Source: Segatella copri (GTDB lineage Bacteria > Bacteroidota > Bacteroidia > Bacteroidales > Bacteroidaceae). Taken from it: a stretch of 64,000 nucleotides of DNA. Shown here in pieces: positions 42,116 to 50,681 of the stretch. A program made the translations under genes and the position numbers. The notes below the pieces were generated by a model that was given only the letters and a program-made list of their open reading frames with translations, was not told the DNA's origin and did no database searches. The stretch spans positions 4,076,501-4,140,500 of the forward strand of contig NZ_CP137557.1 in NCBI RefSeq assembly GCF_019249655.2, read 5' to 3'. The number at the start of each line of letters is the position of its first letter. The stretch's first letter is position 1.

Positions 42116-44005
42116 TTACATTTTGTTTATCTGACTGATGATGTTGGCGTTACTCTGTCTGATGACATTCAGGTCACGATAGAGACGGAGTCTGAAGCGC
42201 CACATTCTGAGGTACAGCACGATGCCCACTGGTACGATGATGGCTGCAACGATGTTGAGCCACTTCTGCTCGAATGGTCGGGTGTGGGCCTTGGTCGCGA
42301 GAATAGGGTAGAGGTTGAGATTGTGCAGAATCACCCTGTTCTTGGTGTTGCTCAGGTCCTCTATCACCTTCTCCAGTTCTTCGCTGATGCGTTCTATCTC
42401 GTGGTCAGGCTGATACTTGAAGAACACATTGATGAAGTTAGGAAGCTTCTTCAGCTCGTGTACCTTATTATATATAGCGATGTCGCCGTTCAGCTTCTCC
42501 AGCGATGCGGCATCTTCCCTGTATTTCGGGTCTTCGATGATTACCTCTTTGCCGAAGATGTGGCGCTTGATTCGCAGACCCAGCAGCTTCATGAAGAAGT
42601 TCTTGTATAGCTCCATGTTGAATACCGTAGAGTCGTTGGTTGCCTTGTAGGTCACGAAGACGGCTACGGGAGTAAGCACGGCTGGTGCCAGTCCCTTACC
42701 GAACCAGATGGCCCACGAACCCTGTCGTGACATTCGGTAGCCCGTATTGTCGAGGATGTAGAAGATGATGAACACCAATACGGATATGATTACCGGGAAT
42801 CCTAGACCTCCCTTTCGGATGATGGCTCCCAAAGGCGCACCGATGAAGAAGAAGATCAGGCATGCCAGTGCCAGCGTGAACTTCTGGATGGCTTCTATCT
42901 CGTGAAGTCTTACGATATAGTCGGCATCGTGGGTCATCATCGCCTTGAAGTCGAGGTCGCTCGTCTCCTGCTGCACCGTCATCTTGGCATCGTTGAGTGC
43001 CATCAGCTTCTTGTCGTTGGGGAGCCTATTATATAAGGTGTCGAAATTCTCCGTCTGCCCTTTTTTAGCAAGTCTTGCCGAGTCTTTCTGACCCACCGTG
43101 GCAAGTCTGTAGAAGCGGACGTTGGCTTCGCTGAGATAGTTCCTGCCCACGGAATCATACTGTCCGTTGATGGAATCGATGTCGTGGAAGATCTTGGAGA
43201 GGCTCTTTGCCTTGGCATTGTTGGATAGCGAGGCTGCATCTGCAAGATTGAAGCCTCCGTCAAAGTCGAGCACGATCTTCTTGGTGATGAAGGTCTCTCT
43301 TCTGTATGGTACGGCTGCGCTGTTGCCGAATTCGCTGCTCTGCATGTTTTCGAACCATTCGCCGCTGTTGAGCGTCAAAACGAGGTGCTTCTTTTCGGCG
43401 GTACTCTGCAGCATGCCCGAGTCGGCGAGGATGATGGCTGCATCTTCATAACTGTCGGTCATGCGATAGATCATGATGCCGTAGAGCTTACCCGTCTTCA
43501 GGTCTTTCTTCTGCACATAGAGGTTACAGTTTGGAATGCCGTCATAGAAGATTCCTTCTGGGATTTCCAGTTCCGGACTCTTCTGCTTCATGGAGAGCAG
43601 GAGCTGTCCCAGTTTCTGGTTGGCACTCGGGCCTACGTTGTTTTGGAAATAGAACGAGCCGCACATGATGATGACGGTGATGATGATGAGCGAACGGAAA
43701 GCCTGCATCAGTGAGATGCCGGCAGCCTTGATGGCTGTGAGCTCGGAACTTTCACCCAGGTTACCGAACGTCATCAGTGAGGAAAGCAGGATGGCGAGCG
43801 GCAGGGCTTGCGGCACGAGCATCAAGCCCATGTACCAGAAAAACTGCGCCATCACGTCCATAGAGATTCCCTTACCGATGAGGTCATCGATATATCGCCA
43901 CAGGAACTGCATCATCAGCACAAACTGGCAGATGAAAAAGGTTCCCATGAAAAGGAGTCCAAATTGCTTGGCTATAAATATGTCTAATTTCTTAATTCTA
44001 AACAT
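42116..44005 (-). CDS. LptF/LptG family lipopolysaccharide export permease
   Basis: 629 residues. Three N-terminal membrane helices (FGLLFMGTFFICQFVLMMQF; FWYMGLMLVPQALPLAIL; LIIITVIIMCGSFYF) are followed by a periplasmic jelly-roll region (about 120-340) and three more helices (ALACLIFFFIGAPLGAI; FPVIISVLVFIIFYIL; GLAPAVLTPVAVFVTY), the YjgP/YjgQ pattern. It is much longer than the enterobacterial proteins (about 360) because of a C-terminal extension with another helix (IVAAIIVPVGIVLYLRMW), as is usual in Bacteroidota. It would be a membrane subunit of the LptBFG transporter that pulls lipopolysaccharide from the inner membrane. Which of F or G it is cannot be told. Own -7 box at 44070-44077. 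Confidence 0.88.
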   Translation of the reverse strand: MFRIKKLDIFIAKQFGLLFMGTFFICQFVLMMQFLWRYIDDLIGKGISMDVMAQFFWYMGLMLVPQALPLAILLSSLMTFGNLGESSELTAIKAAGISLMQAFRSLIIITVIIMCGSFYFQNNVGPSANQKLGQLLLSMKQKSPELEIPEGIFYDGIPNCNLYVQKKDLKTGKLYGIMIYRMTDSYEDAAIILADSGMLQSTAEKKHLVLTLNSGEWFENMQSSEFGNSAAVPYRRETFITKKIVLDFDGGFNLADAASLSNNAKAKSLSKIFHDIDSINGQYDSVGRNYLSEANVRFYRLATVGQKDSARLAKKGQTENFDTLYNRLPNDKKLMALNDAKMTVQQETSDLDFKAMMTHDADYIVRLHEIEAIQKFTLALACLIFFFIGAPLGAIIRKGGLGFPVIISVLVFIIFYILDNTGYRMSRQGSWAIWFGKGLAPAVLTPVAVFVTYKATNDSTVFNMELYKNFFMKLLGLRIKRHIFGKEVIIEDPKYREDAASLEKLNGDIAIYNKVHELKKLPNFINVFFKYQPDHEIERISEELEKVIEDLSNTKNRVILHNLNLYPILATKAHTRPFEQKWLNIVAAIIVPVGIVLYLRMWRFRLRLYRDLNVIRQSNANIISQINKM

Positions 44006-44069
44006 TTCTTTTTATCAAGTTTACTGTCTTCCCATCCTACTTATTCTGGGGCTTGACAGTTTCAGCGTG

Positions 44070-44077
44070 CAAAGTTA
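44070..44077 (-). promoter_or_regulatory. -7 box (TAACTTTG on the - strand) of the LptF/LptG-ribBA unit
   Basis: CAAAGTTA on the + strand preceded by G, 64 bases ahead of the start at 44005. The rest of 44078-44223 is very AT-rich and shows no gene. Confidence 0.6.
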
Positions 44078-44223
44078 ACACAAAAAAATCAGAAAACCTT
44101 TCTTTTTCGCTTTTTTTATATATATAATAGGTGTAAATGGGGTGAAAAAGGGGCAAAAACAAAAAAATAAAAGTTTTTTTGAAAATTTCTCCGAAAAAAT
44201 TTGGTGGAATCAAATAATTGTTG

Positions 44224-44231
44224 TACCTTTG
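44224..44231 (+). promoter_or_regulatory. -7 box TACCTTTG of the tRNA gene
   Basis: TACCTTTG followed by C, about 31 bases before the mature tRNA 5' end at 44263. Confidence 0.65.
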
Positions 44232-44262
44232 CACCCGCAATTCAGAAATGACTTGTAAGGAT

Positions 44263-44336
44263 GGCGGGATAGCTCAGCTGGTTAGAGCGTCGGATTCATA
44301 ATCCGGAGGTCGAGGGATCGTGGCCCCCTCCCGCTA
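44263..44336 (+). tRNA. tRNA with CAT anticodon (elongator Met or lysidine-modified Ile)
   Basis: 74 nt cloverleaf: acceptor GGCGGGA/TCCCGCT (one G-T pair), D arm GCTC/GAGC, anticodon stem TCGGA/TCCGG with loop TTCATAA and anticodon CAT at 44297-44299, variable AGGTC, discriminator A, no encoded CCA. The initiator-type GGG/CCC pairs in the anticodon stem are absent, so it is the elongator Met or the minor Ile species. The T arm is odd: GAGGG pairs with CCCCC (one A-C mismatch) and the loop is ATCGTGG in place of TTCRANY. A terminator follows. Confidence 0.88.
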
Positions 44337-44340
44337 CTTT

Positions 44341-44375
44341 AAAGACACTAACTTTTAAAGTTAGTGTCTTTTTTG
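44341..44375 (+). terminator. Terminator after the tRNA gene
   Basis: AAAGACACTAAC (44341-44352) with its exact complement (44360-44371), 7-base loop, then Ts. Confidence 0.85.
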
Positions 44376-44385
44376 TGCGCCAAAC

Positions 44386-44545
44386 TTTTCCACACTTTTC
44401 CACTTCAGGTTTCATAAAGTTATCCAAGTATCTGTTGATAACTGTGGAAAACTATCTTAATAGCTTGATTTTCAGTGGTTGTGTTGTTGGAAAAACATCG
44501 TTGATAACATTTGGCTGTTTAAGTTCTTCACATTTTTTATCCATA
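44386..44545. other. Cluster of DnaA-box-like 9-mers
   Basis: Compared with TTATCCACA: TTTTCCACA (44386-44394), TTTTCCACT (44396-44404), TTATCCAAG (44420-44428), the complement of TTATCAACA (44433-44441), the complement of TTTTCCACA (44443-44451), and TTATCCATA (44537-44545), each with one or two mismatches. The stretch 44376-44574 has no gene. The density is striking, but binding and any replication role are unproven. Confidence 0.4.
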
Positions 44546-44574
44546 CGTTTCTTGCATTTTCCAAAATAAAATTG

Positions 44575-44582
44575 TAAATTTG
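44575..44582 (+). promoter_or_regulatory. -7 box TAAATTTG of the AraC-type gene
   Basis: TAAATTTG lies 26 bases before the ATG at 44609, leaving a leader of only about 20 bases. A short frame ATG-AGT-CTT... (44599-44628) overlaps the start in another frame. Confidence 0.55.
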
Positions 44583-44608
44583 TCCCCAACTAAAAATTAT
44601 GAGTCTTT

Positions 44609-45454
44609 ATGAAGCAGCAAGTTTATAATTTAAAGGAGTTTGCCGCCCAACACCATCTTGAAAGCATTTTTGGGGCTTATGCCGCACATATCTATATAGA
44701 CGATTTATGCGAGAATGAATTGAAAGAGATGGCTCTAGAGCGCACTCTGTTTACCAAACTAGTATTGGTGACTAAGGGAAACATCAAAATGCAGGTTCTG
44801 CAGCAGGGAGCTGAAACCGATGTGCCAGAGAGAATGTTGATACCTAGCGAATTGCTGGTTATCTCGCCCAAGCATGTCATTGCCTTTTCTGACATGTCGG
44901 CAGATTTCGAGGCGGAAGCTATCCTGGTGGATGAGGAAATCTCTGCCGATGTGGTGTATCAGTTGTCTGCCGACAAGCAGAAGGCAGCTCTCGATATCTT
45001 CCACATGATTCGCGACATCGTACGCCATCAGCATATCTATAAGGTGGAGATGATACAGTCGATGGTGAATGTATTGAAGCTCCTGGTATCAGAGCTTCCC
45101 TACGAGAATGTATCCGTTACTCGCGATTTGCGGCATAAGAAAGAGGTATATGAGATATTTCTCCATCTCCTGTATCGCCATTTCCGCACCGAGCGGCAGA
45201 TTCGATTCTATGCCGATAAGCTGAACGTATCTTCTCCTTATCTTTCGAGAATGATCAAGGAGATTTCAGGAACCACGGTGAATGACCACATCACATCCTT
45301 ATTGTATAAGGAGATATGTAATCTTCTGAAACAATCGGATATGACGATGAGAGAGATAGCGGATTATCTGCATTTTAGCGACCAGAGTGCCATGAGCAAT
45401 TTCTTTAAGCTCCGCTCGGGAATGTCGCCGCTGGCTTATCGCAACCAGGAATGA
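44609..45454 (+). CDS. AraC family transcriptional regulator
   Basis: 281 residues. The N-terminal half (about 1-165) looks like a cupin-type sensing domain (LVLVTKGNIKMQVLQQGAE, PSELLVISPKHVIAFSDMSAD). The C-terminal half (about 185-280) is a double helix-turn-helix of the AraC type: IRFYADKLNVSSPYLSRMIKE and the second half MREIADYLHFSDQSAMSNFFK with RSGMSPLAYR. No signal or membrane helix, so a soluble DNA-binding protein. The ligand and targets are unknown. It is a single gene between the tRNA and the convergent aspA, with which it shares the hairpin at 45473-45523. Confidence 0.88.
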   Translation: MKQQVYNLKEFAAQHHLESIFGAYAAHIYIDDLCENELKEMALERTLFTKLVLVTKGNIKMQVLQQGAETDVPERMLIPSELLVISPKHVIAFSDMSADFEAEAILVDEEISADVVYQLSADKQKAALDIFHMIRDIVRHQHIYKVEMIQSMVNVLKLLVSELPYENVSVTRDLRHKKEVYEIFLHLLYRHFRTERQIRFYADKLNVSSPYLSRMIKEISGTTVNDHITSLLYKEICNLLKQSDMTMREIADYLHFSDQSAMSNFFKLRSGMSPLAYRNQE

Positions 45455-45472
45455 TTTTTTGAAATGATATAA

Positions 45473-45525
45473 AAAGAACCTGTAAGCTATATTCCAAATT
45501 GGGAATACGCTTACAGGTTTCTTGT
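45473..45525. terminator. Bidirectional terminator between the AraC-type gene and aspA
   Basis: AAAGAACCTGTAAGC (45473-45487) pairs with GCTTACAGGTTTCTT (45509-45523) with one wobble, with an inner ATTCC/GGAAT stem. The arms are A-rich on the left and T-rich on the right, so it can work in both directions. Confidence 0.75.
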
Positions 45526-45561
45526 AATTTCAGCTAATAAGCTGACTGGTTATGGAAAAAT

Positions 45562-46980
45562 TTATTTCAGCGTAAACTTGTGCGACTGCAGCATCTCCTT
45601 AGGGTCGAGTGCCTTGTCGAGTTCTTCCTTGCTCATGATTCCTTGCTCGATGACAATGTCATAAACAGAGCGTCCTGTAGCATGAGCTTCCTTAGCCACC
45701 TTGGAACTCTTCTTATATCCGATGATGGGATTAAGTGCGGTTACGATACCGATACTGTTCTTTACCATCTCGTAGCAACGCTCCTTGTTCACGGTGATGC
45801 CGAGAATACACTCTGATGTCAGAGTCTCGATGGCATTCTTCATCCATGTCAAGCTCTCGAAGAGACTCTCTGTGATGATAGGCTCCATTACGTTCAACTC
45901 CAACTGTCCTGCCTCTGCTGCGAAGCTTACTGTGGCATCGTTACCGATTACCTTGAAGCAAACCTGGTTGGTTACCTCTGGGATCACAGGGTTCACCTTG
46001 CCTGGCATGATAGAAGAACCTGGTGCCTTAGGAGGAAGGTTGATTTCGTTCAAGCCGCAACGAGGACCTGATGCCATCAGACGGAGGTCGTTACAGATCT
46101 TAGACAACTTGATAGCCAGACGCTTCAGAGCTGAAGAGTAGCTTACGTAAGCACCGGTATCTGGGGTTGCCTCTACCAGGTCGGTAGCTGTCTCGAAGTT
46201 CTCACCTGTCAGCTTGCTGAGGTTAGCAGCGCAGAGCTTGGCGAAGCCAGGAACGGCATTCAAGCCGGTACCGATGGCTGTACCACCCATGTTGATTTCG
46301 TGCAGGAGCTTCACGTTGCGCTCCAGGTTGAGGATTTCCTCTTCCAGGTTGTTGGCGTATGCGTTGAATTCCTGTCCGAAAGACATAGGAACAGCATCCT
46401 GCAACTGGGTGCGACCCATCTTGATAACGTCGGCATACTCATCTGCCTTATAGCGAAATGCGCTGATCAAACCTGTCAGGGCACCTATCAGATGGGTGTT
46501 CATACGGATGAGAGCCAGGCGGATAGAAGTAGGATATACATCGTTGGTACTCTGACCGCAGTTGCAATGGTCGTTAGGAGAACAGTACTGATAGTCAGCC
46601 TTTTCGTGGCCCATGATTTCGAGTGCACGGTTGGCGATTACCTCGTTGGCGTTCATGTTGACAGATGTACCTGCACCACCCTGTACCATGTCGATAGGGA
46701 AGTTCTCATGCCATTTGCCTTCGATGATTTCGCGGCAAGCCTGAGAGATGGCACCTGAAATCTCGTCGTTGATAACGCCGAGGGTATGATTGGTCTCAAT
46801 AGCAGCCAGCTTCACGTATGCGATAGCGATGATGAAGTCTGGATAGCTGCACATCGTCTTGCGAGAGATGTGGTAATTGTTGATACCGCGCTGTGTCTGT
46901 ACACCATAAAGTGCTTCAGCTGGAACCTTGAGTTCACCTAAAAGGTCTGACTCTACTCTAAATTTTTTCTCTTCAGCCAT
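45562..46980 (-). CDS. aspA: Aspartate ammonia-lyase
   Basis: 472 residues, full length. The fumarase/aspartase family signature GSSIMPGKVNPVIPE is present, with the mobile loop serine, together with QGGAGTSVNMNANEVIANRA and SPNDHCNCGQSTNDVYPTS, and the C-terminal domain GITVNKERCYEMVKNSIG. The family also contains class II fumarase; the size, the QRGINNY start and the DxV-type ending favour aspartase, as usually annotated in Bacteroidota. It turns aspartate into fumarate and ammonia, feeding fumarate respiration to succinate. Own -7 box at 47066-47073. Confidence 0.9.
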   Translation of the reverse strand: MAEEKKFRVESDLLGELKVPAEALYGVQTQRGINNYHISRKTMCSYPDFIIAIAYVKLAAIETNHTLGVINDEISGAISQACREIIEGKWHENFPIDMVQGGAGTSVNMNANEVIANRALEIMGHEKADYQYCSPNDHCNCGQSTNDVYPTSIRLALIRMNTHLIGALTGLISAFRYKADEYADVIKMGRTQLQDAVPMSFGQEFNAYANNLEEEILNLERNVKLLHEINMGGTAIGTGLNAVPGFAKLCAANLSKLTGENFETATDLVEATPDTGAYVSYSSALKRLAIKLSKICNDLRLMASGPRCGLNEINLPPKAPGSSIMPGKVNPVIPEVTNQVCFKVIGNDATVSFAAEAGQLELNVMEPIITESLFESLTWMKNAIETLTSECILGITVNKERCYEMVKNSIGIVTALNPIIGYKKSSKVAKEAHATGRSVYDIVIEQGIMSKEELDKALDPKEMLQSHKFTLK

Positions 46981-47065
46981 AATATTTTCAGTTTTTGTTG
47001 TTTATACTATTTATTGTCGATTGCTTATTTTTCTCGTTATATATCTTTATATATCTTTCTGGGTG

Positions 47066-47073
47066 CAAAATTA
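47066..47073 (-). promoter_or_regulatory. -7 box (TAATTTTG on the - strand) of aspA
   Basis: CAAAATTA on the + strand preceded by G, 85 bases ahead of the start at 46980. Confidence 0.6.
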
Positions 47074-47159
47074 ATGCATTTTTTGATAATCTTCTTTAAA
47101 AATCTTTGCTTGATATTTGTAAAAAACGAACCAAATGATAGAAAACCAAAAAAAAGTTG

Positions 47160-47167
47160 TAAATTTG
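47160..47167 (+). promoter_or_regulatory. -7 box TAAATTTG of the fructan hybrid regulator
   Basis: TAAATTTG followed by C, about 70 bases before the ATG at 47238. Confidence 0.6.
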
Positions 47168-47237
47168 CACCGAAAAGTCGTTCTTTAAGGCTTTCTCTAA
47201 GTGAACAATCTTTTAATATAACAAGCGTATAAGCGAT

Positions 47238-50036
47238 ATGAAACGTTATTTGCACCTTATTATATATATGGCATTTCTCGTGTTGCTAGGCAGCTGTAGC
47301 AAGCAACCCAAGAAGTTTGTCATTGGTGTTTCTCAATGCTCAGAGGATGTCTGGCGTGATAAGCTCAATGATGAGTTGAAGACGAGTGAGTATCTCAATG
47401 ATTCCATCATAGTGAAACTTGCTTCGTCGAATGATGATAATGTATTGCAGAACAAGCAGGTTAACCAGTTTATAGACGAGGGGGTCGATCTGCTCATCAT
47501 CTCTCCTAATCAGTTGAGCGCCATCTCAAAGGCTGTGGATCGTGCTCACGACAAAGGTATTCCTGTGATACTTTATGATCGCAAGACCAATTCTGACAAA
47601 TATACGGCATTTATCGGTTGTGATAACTATACCATAGGCAATTCGATGGGTAAGTTTGTTGCCCAGCAGTTGCAGAGGCATGGACGTGTTGTCGAAATAG
47701 GTGGCTTGGAAGGTTCATCGCCTGCCATGGAGCGTCATCGTGGCTTTATGGATGCCATCAAATCTTATCCTGGTATTCAGATGGTTGCTTCTGAGAGTGG
47801 AAACTGGAAGGAAGAAGGTGGTATAAGGGCAATGAAAAGAATCTTGAAGAAGACGCAAGATTTTGATTATGTCTTTGCCCACAACGACCGGCTGGCATGG
47901 GGTGCCTATGTGGCAGTTCAGCAGATGGGTGTGAAGCGCAACTATAAATATACCGGCGTGGATGGAATGGCTACCGAGGGTGGTGGCCTGGAACTGGTGC
48001 GTGACGGCATCTTCGAGGCTTCCTATCTCTATCCTACCAAGGGCGATGAGGTGATAGCCCTGGCAATGAAGATTCTGAAGCGTCAACCTTATAAGCGCGA
48101 TAACTATATGAGTACCTCTATCATTACCAAGGCAAATGCTGAACTCACCTTGATGGAGGCTAGGGATGCAGAGCGACAAGCCCGCAATCTGAAAACCTTG
48201 CATAAACAGGTTGATCGATATCTGGCTGATTATAACTCTCAGAAAATCATGCTGGTAGGATTGTGCCTGTTCCTCTTGGTATGTCTGGTTGCCTCTACCA
48301 TGGTTTTCCGTGGCTATGTGATAAAGGCGAAACTCAACGAGGAACTGGCTAAAACCAATGATGAACTGAAGCGGGTGAATGGGGAGCTGGAAGTAAAGAA
48401 CGAAGAATTGAAGCGTCTGAATGAGGAGGTTATGGAACTGACCCATTCTCGCCTGGTATTCTTTACGAATATCAGTCATGAACTTCGAACTCCGTTAACG
48501 TTGATTGCCGACCCTGTGGAGATGCTACTGGAAGATAGCGGCATCAAAGGCAAAAGTCGGGAACTGCTCAAGATGGTGCAGCGTAATGCCATCGCCCTGC
48601 AGCAGCTGGTGAGTAGCATCCTCGATTTCCGCAAGATTCAGAACGGAAAGATGGACTTGAAGCTTTATCGCTTCGACATCGTGAAAACCTTGACGGTATG
48701 GGTGGGTGATTTCCAGCTTACTGCCGAACGCAAGCAAATCAAACTCCATCTGGATATAGCGGCTTTCAAGGGCAGTCATGAAGTGGTAGCCGATAAGGAG
48801 AAGATAGCCCGAGTAATCTTCAATCTTTTGAGCAATGCCTTGAAATATACTCCTGCTGGTGGCGACATCTTTGTTTCCCTGAAAGATGAAGGTGAGAAAC
48901 TCCGACTGGATGTGAGAGATACCGGCAAGGGAATCGAGAAGGAAGAGACTGATAAGATCTTCGAGCGCTTCTTCCAGGCTAAGGGGGCTGCCAGCGGTAC
49001 CGGCATCGGCTTGGCTTTGGTCAAGTCGTTTGTGGAATTGCATCATGGTGAAGTCTGGGTTGAGAGTGAATTGGGAAAGGGGTCTGACTTTATAGTGGAA
49101 ATCCCACGTGAACAGGTGGATAAATCACTGGTTATCCACATGGAAGATGAGGATGTGGATAACTCTGTAAGTAATTCTAATTCAGATAATAAGAATGTTG
49201 TAAACGAGTCTGTACTGCAATATATCGATGATGGCGTGAGGAAATGTGGAAAAGTACAGCAGTTGGTTAGCGAGAATACCAATAAGCCAACCATTCTGGT
49301 CATTGATGACAACAATGATATCCGTCAGTATGAGCATACGCTTTTGCAGGATGATTATATAGTAATGGAGGCTGTGGATGGCAAGGAAGGATTGGAGATA
49401 GCCAAGAAGGAAGTTCCGGATTTGGTCATCTGCGATGTGATGATGCCGGTGATGGATGGCTTGGAGTTCACCGAACAGTTGAAAACCCATACGGCTACTT
49501 CGCATATTCCAGTCATTATGCTCACGGCAAAGAATCTGGAGGAGCATCGTGCAGAAGGTTATGAACATGGAGCCGACTCCTATATTACCAAGCCATTCCA
49601 TAGCAAGGTGCTCCTGGCTCGTATCGAGAACCTCCTGAAACAGCGCAAGCTTCTGAAGCGTCTTTTCCAGGGTTCCAAGGAGGCTGAGCTGGAAATAGCA
49701 GAGTCGCATCTGGAAGATCGTGACAAGCAGTTCCTCAAGCAGCTGCATTCCATCATCCAGAAAAATCTCTCCGACAGCGAGTTTGGTGTAGAGGATATTG
49801 GTAAGCAGATTGGTTTGAGCCGCGTTCAGCTTTATCGCAAGGTGAAGGCGATGACGGGATCTTCGGTGGTAGATTTGCTCCGTAAGGCTCGTTTGGCTAA
49901 GGCAAAGCGACTGCTTGAAAGCCGCAGCATGAGTGTCTCTGAGGTTGCCTATGATGTAGGTTTCTCTGCTCCGTCTTATTTTACCAAGTGTTTTAAGGAA
50001 GAATACGGCATGCTGCCGGGTGAAATTGGGGCATAA
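47238..50036 (+). CDS. Hybrid two-component system regulator with periplasmic sugar-binding sensor (fructan locus)
   Basis: 932 residues. The N-terminus (MKRYLHLIIYMAFLVLLGSCSK) is a signal or lipoprotein-like anchor. The sensor (about 25-320) is a LacI/ribose-binding-type periplasmic domain (KKFVIGVSQCSEDVWRDKL, IPVILYDRKTNSDKYTAFIG, GLEGSSPAMERHRGFMDAI). A membrane helix (about 335-357) and coiled coil lead to HisKA with His414 (FFTNISHELRTPLTL), HATPase (NLLSNALKYTPAGG, GTGIGLAL), a receiver with Asp733 (VICDVMMPVMDG) and an AraC domain (about 825-932, RVQLYRKVKAMTG). This is the layout of the fructose-sensing regulator of the Bacteroides thetaiotaomicron levan locus (BT1754). It should sense fructose from GH32 action and activate the genes downstream. 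Confidence 0.94.
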   Translation: MKRYLHLIIYMAFLVLLGSCSKQPKKFVIGVSQCSEDVWRDKLNDELKTSEYLNDSIIVKLASSNDDNVLQNKQVNQFIDEGVDLLIISPNQLSAISKAVDRAHDKGIPVILYDRKTNSDKYTAFIGCDNYTIGNSMGKFVAQQLQRHGRVVEIGGLEGSSPAMERHRGFMDAIKSYPGIQMVASESGNWKEEGGIRAMKRILKKTQDFDYVFAHNDRLAWGAYVAVQQMGVKRNYKYTGVDGMATEGGGLELVRDGIFEASYLYPTKGDEVIALAMKILKRQPYKRDNYMSTSIITKANAELTLMEARDAERQARNLKTLHKQVDRYLADYNSQKIMLVGLCLFLLVCLVASTMVFRGYVIKAKLNEELAKTNDELKRVNGELEVKNEELKRLNEEVMELTHSRLVFFTNISHELRTPLTLIADPVEMLLEDSGIKGKSRELLKMVQRNAIALQQLVSSILDFRKIQNGKMDLKLYRFDIVKTLTVWVGDFQLTAERKQIKLHLDIAAFKGSHEVVADKEKIARVIFNLLSNALKYTPAGGDIFVSLKDEGEKLRLDVRDTGKGIEKEETDKIFERFFQAKGAASGTGIGLALVKSFVELHHGEVWVESELGKGSDFIVEIPREQVDKSLVIHMEDEDVDNSVSNSNSDNKNVVNESVLQYIDDGVRKCGKVQQLVSENTNKPTILVIDDNNDIRQYEHTLLQDDYIVMEAVDGKEGLEIAKKEVPDLVICDVMMPVMDGLEFTEQLKTHTATSHIPVIMLTAKNLEEHRAEGYEHGADSYITKPFHSKVLLARIENLLKQRKLLKRLFQGSKEAELEIAESHLEDRDKQFLKQLHSIIQKNLSDSEFGVEDIGKQIGLSRVQLYRKVKAMTGSSVVDLLRKARLAKAKRLLESRSMSVSEVAYDVGFSAPSYFTKCFKEEYGMLPGEIGA

Positions 50037-50056
50037 ATCGTGAAAATAAAGGGAAA

Positions 50057-50117
50057 TATCGTTCATTTAGTGGGGAAATTGTTTCAATGTATCATTTTCG
50101 TCACTTTTTGAACGATA
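50057..50117. promoter_or_regulatory. Putative fructan operator upstream of the 50146 promoter
   Basis: TATCGTTCAT (50057-50066) is mirrored by TTGAACGATA (50108-50117), 41 bases apart. The right half ends 28 bases before the -7 box, exactly as at the fructan susC promoter. Confidence 0.5.
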
Positions 50118-50145
50118 AGTGTACATCACTTTCACCAAAACTTCA

Positions 50146-50153
50146 TACCTTTG
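50146..50153 (+). promoter_or_regulatory. -7 box TACCTTTG without a gene behind it
   Basis: TACCTTTG followed by C gives a predicted start near 50160. The next gene is more than 500 bases away, has its own -7 box, and a terminator intervenes. Confidence 0.6.
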
Positions 50154-50159
50154 CACCAG

Positions 50160-50447
50160 AGTTTAAAAGTTTATAATTGTTTCATGCGAAATAGTTGCAT
50201 TTTCATAGGTTTATGTTTTTAAGGTTATAGGATTGAGTATTCAAGAGGTATGAAGTGAACTTGAAGGTAAGAAGTTTGTTTCAGGTAATGATTAGTTAGA
50301 TTTGGGAAAAAGAAATTCAGGTTGTAGGTTTAGTTGTTTTAAAAAAAGAAATTTGTTTTTAGGTTTAGTTGTTTTAGGGAAAAAGAAAAGTTAGTTTTTG
50401 GGAAATCAGTAAGGGCAGCTGTTGGGTGAGTACCAGCAGCTGTTTTT
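50160..50447 (+). ncRNA. Putative small RNA of the fructan locus
   Basis: A promoter (50146-50153) with an operator upstream and a terminator (50416-50447) bound about 288 bases with no reading frame above 13 codons. Inside, the 17-mer TAGGTTTAGTTGTTTTA occurs at 50325-50341 and 50360-50376 and GGGAAAAAGAAA at 50304-50315 and 50377-50388. Small RNAs are known within or next to Bacteroides PULs. Its existence here is predicted from signals only; decayed sequence is the alternative. Confidence 0.45.
50416..50447 (+). terminator. Terminator of the putative small RNA
   Basis: CAGCTGTTGG (50416-50425) pairs with CCAGCAGCTG (50433-50442) with one wobble, 7-base loop, then five Ts. Confidence 0.75.
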
Positions 50448-50541
50448 CGTTTATGGGTATCTGCTTTTCATTTTTGGGCATCTTTGTTTTCATTTTATAG
50501 CTCTCTTTTCCCTTTGATAGTGCTTGTAGTTCCTAATAAAA

Positions 50542-50579
50542 TCCGTTCATGCTATATCAATTATGTTGCAATGAACGGA
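50542..50579. promoter_or_regulatory. Putative fructan operator upstream of the receptor-like gene
   Basis: TCCGTTCAT (50542-50550) and ATGAACGGA (50571-50579) form a perfect 9-bp inverted repeat with a 20-base spacer. The core CGTTCAT/ATGAACG is shared with 50057-50117 and partly with 56749-56788 and 63598-63632. The stretch 50448-50541 before it shows no gene. Confidence 0.55.
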
Positions 50580-50629
50580 ATTTGTTATTATATGTAGAGA
50601 TTTTTAAAGCTATTATACCTGTTTTTATA

Positions 50630-50637
50630 TAACTTTG
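50630..50637 (+). promoter_or_regulatory. -7 box TAACTTTG of the receptor-like gene
   Basis: TAACTTTG followed by C, about 44 bases before the ATG at 50682. Confidence 0.65.
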
Positions 50638-50681
50638 CAGCAGAAATAAAAAATAGGATTAACAAATTAGAAATTTTAAGT

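Noticed and set aside
50184..50222. 13-codon frame inside the putative small RNA
   Set aside because: It is too short and has no ribosome-binding or compositional support; listed only as the longest frame there.
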